Below are positions 10,275 to 22,531 of a stretch of DNA of 64,000 bases, one piece after another. The position numbers were made by a program, and so were the translations under genes. Position 1 is the first letter of the stretch, and the number at the start of each line of letters is the position of its first letter. Below the pieces are notes generated by a model. The model saw nothing but the letters and a program-made list of their open reading frames with translations, was not told where the DNA came from and made no database searches. Source of the DNA: Paracyclopina nana (taxonomy: Eukaryota > Arthropoda > Copepoda > Cyclopoida > Cyclopettidae); assembly GCA_019096065.1 (NCBI GenBank), contig JAGUCH010000009.1, positions 4,970,001 through 5,034,000 on the forward strand, written 5' to 3'.

Positions 10275-11572
10275 ATGAGCGATAGCTTGAATAGCCTCGA
10301 TAACCTAAGGATGTCTCTGATCACCGAAGCCATGGAAGGAGAATCTGCATTGGTCTCCATGATGGAGACTGATAAGACTGGAGAGTTCAACGAGCATGAG
10401 GTTAGTGAGCTCCTAAAGGATGATGAGCCAGTTATGGATCGCAACATGCCTGCTGTCAATACTGAGAACCAAGCCCTAAATCAGACGACTAGACACCAGG
10501 ACCAAGAGGAACCCCTCGAGGTCCCATTGGAAAAGGGTATCCTCCAGTTTGGGGTACCCATTGCCATTTGAGGATTTGATCAGGCCTCCCCACATGGAGG
10601 GCCTACAGGCCTATGCGAGGGAGGCGAGCCGGACCAGAGCTACTATACAGCAGCATTATGATGCAAGCCTGTTGAAGATAGCTACGAAAGAGGTCATGAC
10701 TGTTGGAAAGGAGGTGCCTTTTGACCTAACGATCAGGATAAATGGAGAACCCTATGAACGGACCGAGCCTCGTAGGCCATTGAAGGTGAAAAACTTTGAC
10801 TGCATTGAATTGATTATCGAGCCAGTGAGTAAAGGAGGAGATTCCCGATTTTCTTGTTATATTTCCGATGCTAGACAATCTACCAGTCTACAACTTGCCT
10901 GACAAGATGGAATATGACGAGAATGTCCATAAGTTGGCCAATGTCAGGAGTTGGTCTGCCGTCCAGAGCCCAACAGCTGTTGGGTATTATGTGCATGGAA
11001 TCCGTGGACAGGGTGGAGCTCAACTCCCTGTAGTAGTCTCCAAACATTATACCAAGCGAGGCTGCATTCAGATCATGCCAACATTGGACTCATCATTTTG
11101 GGATCCGCGGATGTTCCATGATTTGACGTCGCCTTACGTGCAACTGTATGTGGGACCGCCGTCCTGCCTTAACAATGGCGTGGCTCAAGCACCACGAAAA
11201 TTGGACGTGAAGATCGATATGACCGCACTCCTGCCTACCATGGTAGCCCAGTTTGTCGATCGAGCCATTGGGACATATCCGCAATGCGTGAGGTACACAG
11301 CCGGGGCCAGGCCCCAAAAACTAGCTGCGTTTGTGGAGAAGTCTTGGCAACAAAAACCAAGGCGAGGACCTAGACTGTACGCCGATGTAGCGCGCGGGCG
11401 CCCTTTTGGCACAGGAACGAATGGACCAGACATTTTGCACGCTAAGCGCTCCAAAGTCGATAAGAATAAGGAGCGTGTGAACTATCTCCTCCAGGCTAAA
11501 ATGGAGGAAATGACCCCCAGCGACATCAAGGTATTCACTGAGGCGATTAATGGATTTGTCGGGCAGTTCTAA
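10275..11572 (+). pseudogene. Structural-like protein gene of unknown family, spread over three frames
   Basis: Three consecutive open segments tile this stretch, each in a different frame: 10275-10571, about 10500-10902 and about 10835-11572. Each overlaps the next, as expected for one gene with two frameshifts; no credible intron explains the changes (the only GT-AG that fits the first is 19 nt). The N-terminal part is acidic, the middle is mixed alpha/beta-like, and the C-terminal part has a basic stretch (RGPRLYADVARGR region) and a helical end. No signal peptide, membrane segment or zinc knuckle is visible. Lying between an antisense membrane protein gene and an envelope-like gene, it could be a capsid or matrix-like protein, but this is inference from position only. 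The frameshifts could be decay, programmed shifts or assembly errors. Confidence 0.4.
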
Positions 11573-11747
11573 AAAATGAAATTACCCTTCAGAATCGAAT
11601 TGTACATATTGATAAAATACTTGGTTGTGGGCCAATACTCTTAACTTTTTACCATACATGTCGACATGCTATGATAATAAAAAACCAATGGAAAAAAGCA
11701 AAGAATGTCTAGACATAGTGAGGTGGCGTGCCCATACTTGTCTGGGT

Positions 11748-11755
11748 TTATAAGG
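11748..11755 (+). promoter_or_regulatory. TATA-like box for the envelope-like gene
   Basis: TTATAAGG lies about 60 bp before the ATG at 11811, consistent with a separate promoter for the downstream glycoprotein gene. Weak evidence on its own. Confidence 0.3.
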
Positions 11756-11810
11756 AAAGTTAGCGGTCTTGGGGCCCAAATAGTTTCTGATCAGAGTTTG
11801 TGCTGGTAAG

Positions 11811-13696
11811 ATGTCGTTTGAATTGGCCTTCATACTCACCCTTTTGGGATCTGGCACTTGGGGCCTGTCCAACTACCCAAATACTCAGTTCGTACTGGAT
11901 GAGGCACTTTGCCATTCCGGACATGCCCTAGTTCCAGTTAGAGTGGTCCATCATCCTAGAATGGTGAAAAAGGCTATGGTGTTAGATACGAAGGATTACA
12001 GTGGCCTTTTGCAATCAACAATTGGCGTCCTGAATAATATTGACACCGTGGTAAAAGAAGTTAAGGACAAGGAGGACTTGGTCCATATTGGGAATATGTT
12101 GGCAGTTGGAGAAGAGAGTACCCCTAACACCATCGACAAAGCTTGTTCCAAACGTCAAGGGTTTGTACCATTTGCCCCTAAAACTTATGAAGACATGGAC
12201 GTTTTTCTAGAACTATTACGTTATACGGCAAAGGAAAGCCCTCTTGCCACTAAGGTAACTTTATGTGTAAAGTTTCGGATCGTCAATGAGGTACCTATGT
12301 CCTTGGATGGGAAAACCACATTTCCTCAAGTGGGGTATGAGAAAAACCGGATGATGAGATAATTGCAGGTTACCCGTGTATCACGGGGTATTTCACTGTG
12401 GGACAAGGGCCGAGGACCATGACGTCAGTTAAAGCCCATGCACCACACAGTGATGGGAAGGCAACAATATGTGTTCAAAATGACTTTGTCATCACCCATA
12501 AGGACTTTGTCAAATCTGAATTGTCCGGGAGGAAAAGCTTCCTTGAAAAGGCCTACAACGCCGTGATGGCCCTAGCAGAATCAGGTAAATCGACAAAATT
12601 CACCGATGGCATGATAGCAAATACCACTCCACTGAGAGTACCACCGAAAGTTTCTTTGGCCTTTCGACTACTGAAAGGTTTTAGCAAGGTATTTTTGAAG
12701 TCTGGATTATTACCAAATGATCTGCAGCAAGTATTGTCATATGCTGACACAGTTGTGCAATTTGCCAGAAATTTTGGGCAGGCAGGCACACGGTTCAGCT
12801 TACCAACTCTGGCGCATAATAGTGACAGAAATGCGGCCACCATTACTAATGTTTATGAACCTTTGGCGAACACTGAGCAGAGTGGAGACTTTGTCACTCA
12901 GGGAATAGTTGGGTATAAAGAAATGGACCCTACCCCTGAGGTCACATATCATATTGTGTCACGAAGCAAAGACGGATTCTTACTGCATGATAGGTATTTG
13001 ACCCGCCGAAATGATCTAGTGTTTGTGTCTCGGGAAATACCCATCTATAGTGATTGCTTCGTTCATGACCATAATTTAACCGTGTGTGAAAACAAGGACT
13101 TTGACTTGACAGAAGGAGTCCAGCACTGTGCTAAAGTACTTTTAGGGCTAGCTCTGGGTGACCCTTTTGACGCCTGTGAATTAGAGCCACTTAAAACTAA
13201 CACGCTCACTGATGTGGGATGTGCTAATTATAAAGGGTTCTTAAATTTGGTCTCAAGTGCAATGATTAATAGGACTTGTTTAAATGACTTCAAGAACTCG
13301 GTGGTATTGGAACCAGGATCCTATCAGATCCTTAGCAATTGTAAGGTTTCCCTTGGAACTCAAAGTACTGGATACGAGGACTCTCCTTGGGAAAGTGATA
13401 TGGTGAAGTTCTTTACAAAATTCCCTGAAGATGAACTTGGAGGTTTATTCAATAATTGGGAAATAATCCTGACGGTGAGCCTATTGTCTGCAGCACTGGG
13501 ATTCACGTGTATGGGCATATTGATTTGGAAAAGGCGGCGAGTATGCAGCCGATGTTATGATGATGGAGGCTATGTGAGACCTAATACGTCCCGCCCACGG
13601 CTTCGCTACAATAGAGGAGATCGCAAGAAAGATGCTGACCAAAATCAGCGCCTTACTGTGCGAATGAGTGGCCTGGGAGGCGCGACGTTAGTATAA
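11811..13696 (+). pseudogene. Envelope-like type I membrane glycoprotein gene, one frameshift
   Basis: The first segment (11811-12362) begins with a hydrophobic signal-peptide-like stretch. The second (to 13696) carries many Cys residues and a C-terminal transmembrane helix (about 13460-13530) followed by IWKRRR and a short basic tail. The two are in frames that differ by one base. The second frame is already open before the first stops, and the likely shift is in an A5 run near 12340. Signal peptide, large Cys-bearing ectodomain, single membrane anchor and basic tail are the layout of a viral fusion or envelope glycoprotein. No hallmark lets me assign it to a known class, and no obvious multibasic cleavage site is seen. 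Position downstream of a gypsy-type pol fits an env gene of an errantivirus-like element. The copy is presumed non-functional because of the frameshift. Confidence 0.45.
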
Positions 13697-13779
13697 TAAC
13701 TGTATCAACCTTAATGTGATGTAAGCGATCAATGACACCTTTTTTATATTTTTAGAGCTTAAAAACTATTTCAAAAGCT

Positions 13780-14730
13780 GAAAAAGTTAGGGCCGGGGAA
13801 TGATGGGCAATAAGTACATCATGTCTCTGGTGCACGTTACGACCAGAATAGGACTTGATTGGACCCCTCCAGTGGAACCTGTGGAAACCGTGGAGCCCGT
13901 GGAGCCGCCAGAAGTCCGGAAGGTTGCCCATTCACCGCTACATCACCACCTCAAAATCCCAAAACCTCCCTTCTCAAAAAACACCTTTTCATCTCCTCCA
14001 ACTCTCTGATTGTTGCTGCTGTTGCTGCTACTACCTATGCGTTGAGCCTTACCTATGGCAATTCACCTGACCTTGAGTGGAGAAGTTGCTAGCCATTGTG
14101 TGGAGGAGTTGCTAGCTGCTACATAGAGAGGACCTGCAGCTGCATGATAACGGAGAGAAGCAGATGGAAGCTGATGGAACTTGCTGCGATGCATCGAGGG
14201 GAGAAGAAGGAGAAGACTCGGGGAGTTCGATGGGGGACTTCAGAGAAACAAGACATGGACCAAGTGCACATGGCCCATTGAGTGAGCTCTGCCCTGCTAT
14301 TGTCCCACCAAAGTTCTCCAAAGTGTGCTGAGGCATGAAGAAGATGGCCACAAGAATATTTACTGCAGTACTTATTTCTTTGTATTTGCTGCCATTAATT
14401 TGTGTGGTGTTAAAAGCTGAGTGAATAAGACAACCTTGTTTGACTTTGTTCGACCATAACTTGTATAGAGGTTTCCTGGGCAGTTATGCACCCTAGTCTG
14501 AGGCTGTTGAGGCCGTTGAGGACGTGGGTAGGAGGCCCAATCACTGGTCTACAGCACTGAAGCTTGCCATGTGATGTATCTCGCCAGAGTTGGAGCACTG
14601 AGGCTGCGGCTTTGGGTCCAAGGCGAGTAGACATCCGGCCAGCACCCGGAGGCTGCGAACGGTACCGCGACCATGAAGCCGATGCTAACCATCCTAGGCT
14701 TCAGAGGGTGTGACCGTCGCACACCATTGC
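13780..14730 (+). other. Possible 3' end of the element: purine-rich tract and candidate LTR
   Basis: A purine-rich stretch at about 13782-13800 (ending GCCGGGGAA) follows the env-like gene and is directly followed by TG. This is where a polypurine tract and 3' LTR would be expected. No second copy exists in the window, so the LTR cannot be verified and its end is a guess (a CACACCA lies near 14726). A 9-bp-type repeat (GTGGAACCT variants) occurs at 13870-13905. No gene is supported here. Confidence 0.2.
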
Positions 14731-14764
14731 TGAAAACTCACTCAAGTGGGCGGTATTAAGTCCA

Positions 14765-15034
14765 TTGCAAAGGCCTCGATGCTGCTGGCCGCAGATGGGC
14801 CAATTGGGTCATCAGTTGTACTTACTCTCCGGGGAGAAGCTGGCCTCGCAAAGTGTGGAACGGTTTGATTTTTCCTTGGAGAGTTGGAAGCTGGAGGAGG
14901 ATTCAGAGCTTGCAGCTAAACGAGCTGGCGCCAGAGCCATTTTCCTCCATGATCGCGCGCTCTTCACTTGCCCAGCAGAAGCTGATGTTTGGCTACAGGA
15001 GATCCGGCTCGAATTCGATCCGTCAACTAATTAA
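14765..15034 (+). pseudogene. Possible kelch-like gene fragment
   Basis: A short open frame contains a stretch resembling one kelch blade: a hydrophobic strand, then VERFDFSLESW, then a KRAGARAIFL strand. The usual double glycine is missing and no adjoining blades or splice-linked exons were found. It may be a relic of a host gene next to the retroelement region, or chance similarity. Confidence 0.2.
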
Positions 15035-15252
15035 CAAGAAACGAAAACCGAGTGGGCAAATCTGGGGCCATAAAGTTTGAAATTGATTAAACCAACGCCT
15101 CATTGGTCTTAAATGCAACGCTTATCAAAAGAAAACCGAGCAACTTGTTGTTTTTGCAATTATTTAATGTAATGTTCAGTGTAAGCAGGAAGTTTGGATG
15201 ATATGCCCATTCCTTATGATTTGGGCATTTTATGGTCAAGACTTGTCATTGT

Positions 15253-18200
15253 TCATTGCTCAAGCGCCTTCTCATTACTCTTCGCATGCTGAGTTCCGCT
15301 CAACTCCCCATTTGAATGAGGACTTTCCTCTTGGCTCATGTCCAGGGCTTTTTTGGCTGTTTTCTTGGGGACTGGCTTGAAGTAATCCGTGATCTTGGAG
15401 GGAGACAAGTTCTGCGACAGAGGAATCGTGATGTCAACTTCATCGTCTTCCTCATCAGTGGTGGTGGAGTTGTGCTGTTGCTCAATCTTCTTGGCCAGCT
15501 CATCTCGGTCAACTTCCTTGAAGGCTTCAATCTTGTCAGACTCGCTGAGGAAATGAGATCTTCGCTGGCGATGGCGTTTCATGTTGGAGGCATATTTGGT
15601 TCCGAAATCGCAATCCCCGAATCCGCATGGAATCCGATCCAAATGCTCGTTTCTCAGCGACTGGTTAAGCTACAAATGAAAATAAGTGATCATGGATCAA
15701 GAATTAATCTTGGACAATGTTGCGTTCGAGTTTGATTTCAGTTTTGAGGACTGAAAAGAATGATTACCTTCTTAGGAGTTCGATGGTTCATCTCTGTGCG
15801 ATGTTCTCGCATCTTCACAAAGCTGGAAGACCTGAATTTACATTGGCCACACCTGATGATTCGCTTTGACTTGTCAGCCTTGGTTTTGTCGCTGCTGCTT
15901 GAAGACGACACCTTGTCATCTTCCGAAGGATCCAGAGTGGCCATGAGGTCGTTTTCAAGGATCTGACTTGGATCAGAGCCCTCCTTGATCATTCGCAGAA
16001 GCTTCTTCAGTGAAGGCTGGTAATTTTCCCTATTTAACGATGGGTGGTAATTGTGCCAATGCCTGAAGAACAAATAGTATACTAATTAATTATAGTCATA
16101 TTCATCATGAAAAAATAGCTTCATTGCTTCATTTTAGCTAAGAAAGCCGAAAATAAATAGAAATGCTGCCGATTTCCAATTTACAGAAATCTTTGATTGA
16201 GTACCACTAGGACATGACATAGGATCACCACAATTAAGGCTGATAAAAACTTGAGCATGACTTATGATGAGCACAATTAAGACTGAGTACGACTGAAATT
16301 GAGCACAAATTTCTCTGAGCACGACTTAGGATCACCACAACTAAGGCTGTGCATTCTTAGGCTGACCATGACTTAGGCTGACTAAATCTAAAGCTGAGCA
16401 CGACTAAGGCTGATATGAGCACGATTAAGGCAGAGCCAAATCAAAGCTGAGCACGACTTTTGCTGAAATAGGATCACCACAACTAAGTCTGAGTACGGCT
16501 TAGGCTGATGAAAACCTAAACTGAGCATGGCTTAGGATGAGCACGATTTAAGCAGAGCACAATAAAGGTGGAGCATGACTTTGGATCACTGCAACTAAGG
16601 CTGCATATTTTGAGGCTGACTAAATCTAAAGCTGAGCACAACTAAGGCTGATCTGAGCACGATTAAGGCAGAGCCCAACTTTTGCTGAGCATGACTTAGG
16701 ATCACCACAACTAAAGTCAAAGCCTGGCTAAAACTTTTGCTGATCACGATTTAGGCTGAGCACAAGGATTGGCATTAGTTAGGTTGAGCACTACTGGGCT
16801 TGGTCTCACCTGGCAATGTTTTGTGAGGAGACTTTCATGAGGCATTGCGGTGCCTTGCACATGACACGTCCGTCCGAGTCAATTTTGCTAAAAAAGGGGT
16901 GGTTTTCGAGAGCTTCTCTGTCCGAGTTGCCCAAGCTTTTCACTTGCTTGGTGGAAAACACAGACTCAAACAGGGAATTGACCTCAGCATTGCTGAGCTC
17001 CGAGTGCGTGTTGAAGATGTGCCTCCTCAGCATCATGGGCAAGCAGAGGTGCTGGCACACTGGGCATCCGATCTTCTCCAATCTCGAGTGGTTATCCAAG
17101 ACTCGCTGTGGAACCAATTTCTGCGCAGCCACTTCGTCCAGCTTGTGCTCACGCAAATAGTGGTTCAACAAACGGGTTCTCCGGGTGCGGAAACCGCAGC
17201 CATCCACTTTACAAGTGTACTGCAAAGTAAACAAAATAATATATATATATATATGCATATAACTCATGATTTTGAGAAGATGGATATGTTACCATGAACG
17301 GTGTTTTTTGTCGCACGTCTAAATCATTGTTATCAGCTTTTGGAGCTGGACGAATATGGTCACGTCTGGCCGAGTTGCTGTTCTCCTTGCCAAGCGTTGT
17401 CTTGACCCGCACAGCTGGCGACTTGACCGGTGAGCTGGTGGACGAAGTGTCAGCTGATTCCGTTGACTGCTGCACAACATTGGGACTTGTTGCTAAATGC
17501 TGGACGCCGCCTGCACGCCGGTAAAACTTGACCAAGTCTGTAATGTCATCTTTGTGCTCATCACAAATGCTGCCAAGCTCCTGAAAATCCAAACATAATT
17601 TCAAATCACCATTAATCAGAGATCATTCCACACAGAGAAAAATTTGAAAACTGAATTAATTTAACTTGCTGAAAATAGAACCTTGTGTTGTTGCAAAACA
17701 TCGTTGTGGGATTTGCAATATGCATTGGGACAATGGATGCAATGCGAAACTGCTGGCTTGCCACACTCGACACAGTGATGCCACGGACAGAACCACTTTT
17801 CCCGAGGCATTTTATCCCTGCCAAGGCAGGCAAGGTGGTACACCTTTGGGCAAGATTTCCAGTCACACATCAGGACTTCGCCATCATCAAAGCACCTAAA
17901 ATCAACAGGATGATTAAGAAACGTCTCCATAGAAAATTAACATTCATTTCAAAAGCACCTGAAGCACAAATCCTCCCAGACTTTGGCTAAGGACTCCTTT
18001 TTCTTGACCACTTTGGCCTTTTTCTTGCTGCTATTCCCATTTGGCTTGGCAAGAGCCTTCGCCTTCTCCCCGATGAAGCCAGAGCAGTTCTTGGCACCAC
18101 AAAGGCACATTTTCTTGAAATCACCCATAGCCTCGAATTGGTAGTTGAAGGTGAGCTCCGTGCCTCCCTTTATGTCGGCCAAGGCGAACAGACCAACTCG

Positions 18201-21200
18201 AGTGTCACCATTGACCGTCCATTTCTGCGTCTCAGCATTGGGATCACATGAGTGGTTCATGAAGCGGGCAATGTTGCCACGTGGTCCAGCATCGAGCATG
18301 CGCTGTGTGTCCAATCCCATGTAGTAGTAATTCTGCTCCTCCTTCCGGTCAATCTTGTACTCAATTCTTCGCCTGCAAGCAAATCCTCATCAAAATCAAA
18401 GATATCTCCAAGTGTGTGCAATCACGCTCACCTAAATTCATCCATGGTGATGAGCTCACCGACATACTCGATAAGAAAGTCTCCGCGTTTGACATCACTC
18501 AGGACGAACAATCCCCAACCTCTGTTGGGAGTTCGCAGTACCTTGAGAGGTGGATAAGCTCGCTTTTGGAATCGCTGATTCTGGCACCGATCACCAGCCC
18601 GACATGTTGCTGGACGACATTCGGTCATCAGCAATCGGTTGATGCAGTGCGTATCCGGACCGCATGGGTTGTCACCTTTGGGGTCACAATCGCAGACTTG
18701 CTTGTCAGTCGGGTCAGCCTGGTAGACTGGACAGTCTCCAAAAGGTCGATTGGCCTTGATCTTGTTGAACACGGGCGGTTTACAGTTGCTGCCAATGCGT
18801 CCCTTGGCAGCATTCTCATTCTCTCTCTTATTCCTGGCCTAAGAAAAATAGTCCATTACTCTTGATCAAACTCAAAATTTTCAGGTCACTTACTTCAGTG
18901 TATTGAGTGAACAATTTGGCAGCCTCCACCAACCCACGCCTGTAAGCTCCATCCAATCCTGATCCGGAAGCGACTCCAGGGATCTTTTCGGCATCTCCCT
19001 CTTCATAGAGGAAACACCGGCCTCGATTCATCCAAAAGTACTCCTTGGACCCACAAAACTGAATTGGGAACTCGCCCACGTCATGAGGCAATTTTTCTAT
19101 ATTCAGAGGAACTTCGGATGGGTGCAACACTTGGGCTGGCCACCATCGAAACTTGCCCAACTTCACCCACAACAACTCCCCGTACAATGGCATCCTGCCA
19201 GTTTCGCAGTTGTCACAGAAGTACTTGTCTTCTGGAGGATCTATCTTGAGGCACTCAACATGGAACGAAGCGGGGCAATGTTCACAGCAAATCAGGGATC
19301 CACCCTTAGAACAAATGAAACACCATGATGCGTTCGTGTGGGTGCTCACTTTCTTTTTTGTTTCAGGTGGAACATAATGTTTGGGGCAAACAATTTGCGA
19401 AAATGTGATTTGAACGGTGCCTGTAAGATAAAATCACAAATTCTATGAGAACATATCCAGGATTGAAAATTGCAATCTCCAAGCTCTCTCAAGCTTCCCT
19501 TCACTAGTGCAACTGATGAACAAAAAGATTGATTTACCTGCAGCGACACAATAGTCGCCTGAGTGATAGGCAGTTGGACAACGAATGCATTTAACTAGCT
19601 TGGAGTTGTACTTCATGTAGGGATCTTTTGGGTTGTCCGAAGCACATGTGTGACACACATGTGCTGGACACTGAAGCAACTTCTCATCAGGGCCAAACCT
19701 TGCTTGAGGCCACAAACCGTGTTTCTTCAGGCATGCCATATGAAAGTGTCGGCCACAACTAGTTGTCATGCATTTCACCACCGATCCCAACTCTTCGCTC
19801 GACAACTTTGATAAAACAGGAGTATATTAGCACATAATCGTAATGATTAGAATTATCATAAGTACCTTGGAGCAGAGACCACATTTGTAGTTGCCTGTCA
19901 CACACTCCGGACATTTCCAGGAGCTTTGATGCTGTTCTTCGTCAGCCTTTTCGCCAAGGCAAGTCCAATGGTAGGAGTTTTGGCAGCCTTTGCACTTGTA
20001 AATTGGATCCGGGGTGGACACTTCCTCACAAATCAGGCAGCAAGACTCCTTTTTGAAAAGGCCAACCATGCCCTCTGTCCGTATGGCGGCCTTTTTCTCC
20101 TTCAAAGGTTTATGATTGGCCTCCACAGAAGCAGATGCTGCTTCGGATTCTTCAGAGATCAATGAGTCCTCTTCGGAGTCGGCTTTGTTGAGAAAGGCCG
20201 CAGCCTTTTCTTGGAAGAACCTCTGCTCAGCAGCTGAGATTGAGCTCCACATTTTGCTCAGCACGCTGGCCTTGCTTGACTCAATTTGGTGAGCGAGTTG
20301 GAACAATTTGAAACCTGTCTTGAGCTTCCTCCGGTTCTCCTCCAGAACATGCTCGGGAATTGCTGATATCAACTTTTCAGCATCTTCAAATACAGTTTTG
20401 GCCTTCTTTGACGAAGGCTGATTGCTGTCATTAAGGCTCTCGGCTGATGGCCTTCGTGGTCTTTTGCGACAAGTGGGAGTGGCAGCACGTATTTTGCTGA
20501 GCTCTAACCGCTCAGCAGGCGACTTGTTCTCTATTTGCAGACAGTCTTTGATGGCCTCATTCCAAGACACTTTGATGTGCCCTTTCGGAGAAAATGCAGC
20601 CTTCATGGCCTTGTTGTTGTTGGGGACGTTCTTGGCCAGCTCATTGAAAGCCTCGAGGCCTTCAAACTTAAGCATGTTTGGCTGCTCTACCCAAGCTCTT
20701 TGCACTCGACCAAAGAACTGCACGTGGTATTCCCGCCTCAGTTCTGTACACATAAGAATTATGCTTAAGATGCTAACTTTCAACTATTTTTTATCTGTAC
20801 GAACCTTTTCTGCGGTTATTGAACCTGACACAGGTGTACTTGTCACTGGGATCATGGGTGATTACACAGGGCCAATAAGGAGCACTGCCAACCCGGGCCC
20901 ATGCCAAGTCACCTAGACTGAAAGTGGAAGGCAAAGCGTCTTCATCAGCACTCACTTCACTCACATTGTCATCATGCTCATATTCGTCTTCTACAAGCGA
21001 TTCAGCCAAGGCTTGCAAGTCACTTTTCTTATTGTCATCAGATTTGTCATTGCCCAGGGGAATTAATTCAGGTAATATCTCGATACTGTCAGCAGTACAC
21101 TAGAAAAGTAAATTGCATTAGTAACAACAACATGCCCGATGATTTTTATTGAAGGCATGCATTACCATATTGCCATTTTGAGCCGGACTTGTTTTCTCTT

Positions 21201-22094
21201 TAGGAGCATCTGGACTTTTGGACCTTTTTGGCTTGGACAAGTCCTCAATGACTTTGACCGATCTTCGCCTACGAGCAACAACCAAAGGCTTTTCTTCTTC
21301 GCTATTCACGACTTCACTTTCACTGCTCAAATTAGCCATGACAATGGCCTTTGGCCTTGAATTGCGTTTTCCCTCATTGTCCTCCTTAATAATGGCTTTT
21401 TCTTCAAACCCATTCAATTCTGAAAATCCGGAATGATGTTTAAAATGATAGCAAGGAAATTGGAAATCAACCAAAGCTAAATAGAGAGAGCTTTCTCCTG
21501 GACTCGCAAAGGTGAAAGCTCTGTTTACATTTAAGGAATATTTTTCTGAAATCCGGAAAGAAAATCATGGCATTTCAAATTCATAACAAAGAAAACATTT
21601 CTCGTCAAACCGCTCGGGGTTAGCCTAAAGCAACAACAAAACGGGATTTTTCTCGCCAAATGGCGGAGGTGAAAGCCCTACTAGCGTTTACCTTTCATCT
21701 CTTCTTTGGTGTGCTGCACTTCTTTTGCGGCGTCCTCATCCTCATACAGAAGGCTGAGCTCTTCCTCGGCGTCATCGCCGAGATCATCAACGTCCTCGTC
21801 GTCATCCTCCGTCTTGAAGGAGGCCGCAAGAGAAGCATCCGGATTTGAGGCGCCGCGGCTGTAATCCCGCTTCACACCGTCCTCTGAGGATTTGTTGACA
21901 ATCAAGTCGTCCTCGGAGTCGTCCATGACCTCAACCTCGTCCTCGACCTCCATGGGCATCGAGGTCACCTTCTTCACCAGGTGGATCCGCGGCTTCACAT
22001 CCATGATGGCTTTTGGCGGGTTCAACAATGCCACAACACCGCTGATGCTGCCAGGCCACTTTTTGTCAGCTGGCAGCGTTACAAGACTGAGCAC
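15253..22094 (-). CDS. NSD-family histone H3K36 methyltransferase with an extra C-terminal C2H2 zinc-finger region (13 exons)
   Basis: Minus-strand exons, 5' to 3': ?22094-21692, 21419-21166, 21099-20805, 20743-19866, 19805-19538, 19420-18894, 18838-18432, 18372-17959, 17895-17682, 17580-17293, 17219-16810, 16062-15768, 15669-15253. All junctions are GT-AG with matching phase, giving about 1,690 residues. Domains in order: acidic N-terminus; PWWP (APYWPCVI, split by an intron); HMG-box-like segment (SKMWSSISAAEQRFF); two PHD fingers; a third PHD (CFICSKGGSLICC); second PWWP (RWWPAQVL); AWS; SET with NHSCDPN and GWGLF; post-SET (CLCGAKNC); C5HCH PHD (CPWHHCVECGKP). This is the NSD1/2/3/Mes-4 order, a nuclear enzyme that methylates H3K36. 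Unusually, the frame continues through four more exons with five C2H2-type fingers and a PIP-like KITDYF near the end. No ATG starts those exons, so a fusion is more likely than a second gene. The 5' start is uncertain: the first segment opens without an upstream ATG, so either Met at about 22004 or an unseen first exon is used. Confidence 0.88.
16130..16800. repeat. Degenerate 16-20 bp repeat in an NSD intron
   Basis: The intron between the exons ending at 16810 and starting at 16062 is filled with loose copies of GAGCACGACTAAGGCT and variants (GATCACCACAACTAAGGCT). All copies run in the same direction and spacing is irregular, around 16-35 bp. This accounts for most of the length of by far the longest intron of the gene. 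Confidence 0.7.
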
Positions 22095-22531
22095 ATTTTA
22101 AAACGCTAAAATGATCACACGAAAGTGCCCGAATCAGTAAAAGTCTGGTCTGGTCACACCACGTTTTGTTATTGTTCAGAAGCGGCCTGCTTCTGTATGC
22201 TCTGCCGCATCCCAGCCGAATTTTGTCGCCCAATCATTCAGCTGATTTTCCGCCAAATTCTGGCTTCAGACTTTGAATTCTAAGGCGCATAAATCAAAAA
22301 CAAATTTGCTTTCTGCTCCATAAAAATCGAAAAGTCTGAAAACTTACTTATTCGCAGTAATACATGATTATCTCTCGATGATTATTGTGCTCTCCAAAAG
22401 AATGTAAAAATGAGGGTTTTTTCTACTAAAGAATTGAGGTCAAGAGCCCGGTCTGATTTCGATCCGTATTACCTCTCAGTTTCGCGGTTTTTCTTTAAAG
22501 CTCAGGTTTTAAAACAAAGTAATTTCTGAAG
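22095..22531. promoter_or_regulatory. Bidirectional promoter interval between the NSD gene and MCMBP
   Basis: The 437 bp between the two divergent genes must hold both promoters and probably the unseen first exon of the NSD gene (a CTCAG acceptor lies at 22089-22093 on the minus strand). No TATA box or other strong motif was recognised. Confidence 0.35.

Noticed and set aside
10549-10567. A 19-bp GT-AG intron explaining the first frame change in the 10,275 gene
   Set aside because: The length fits the phase but is far below any credible intron; other introns here are over 50 bp.
11811-13696. Baculovirus F-type envelope protein
   Set aside because: No clear furin-type cleavage site or fusion peptide pattern was seen, so only the general envelope-like layout is claimed.
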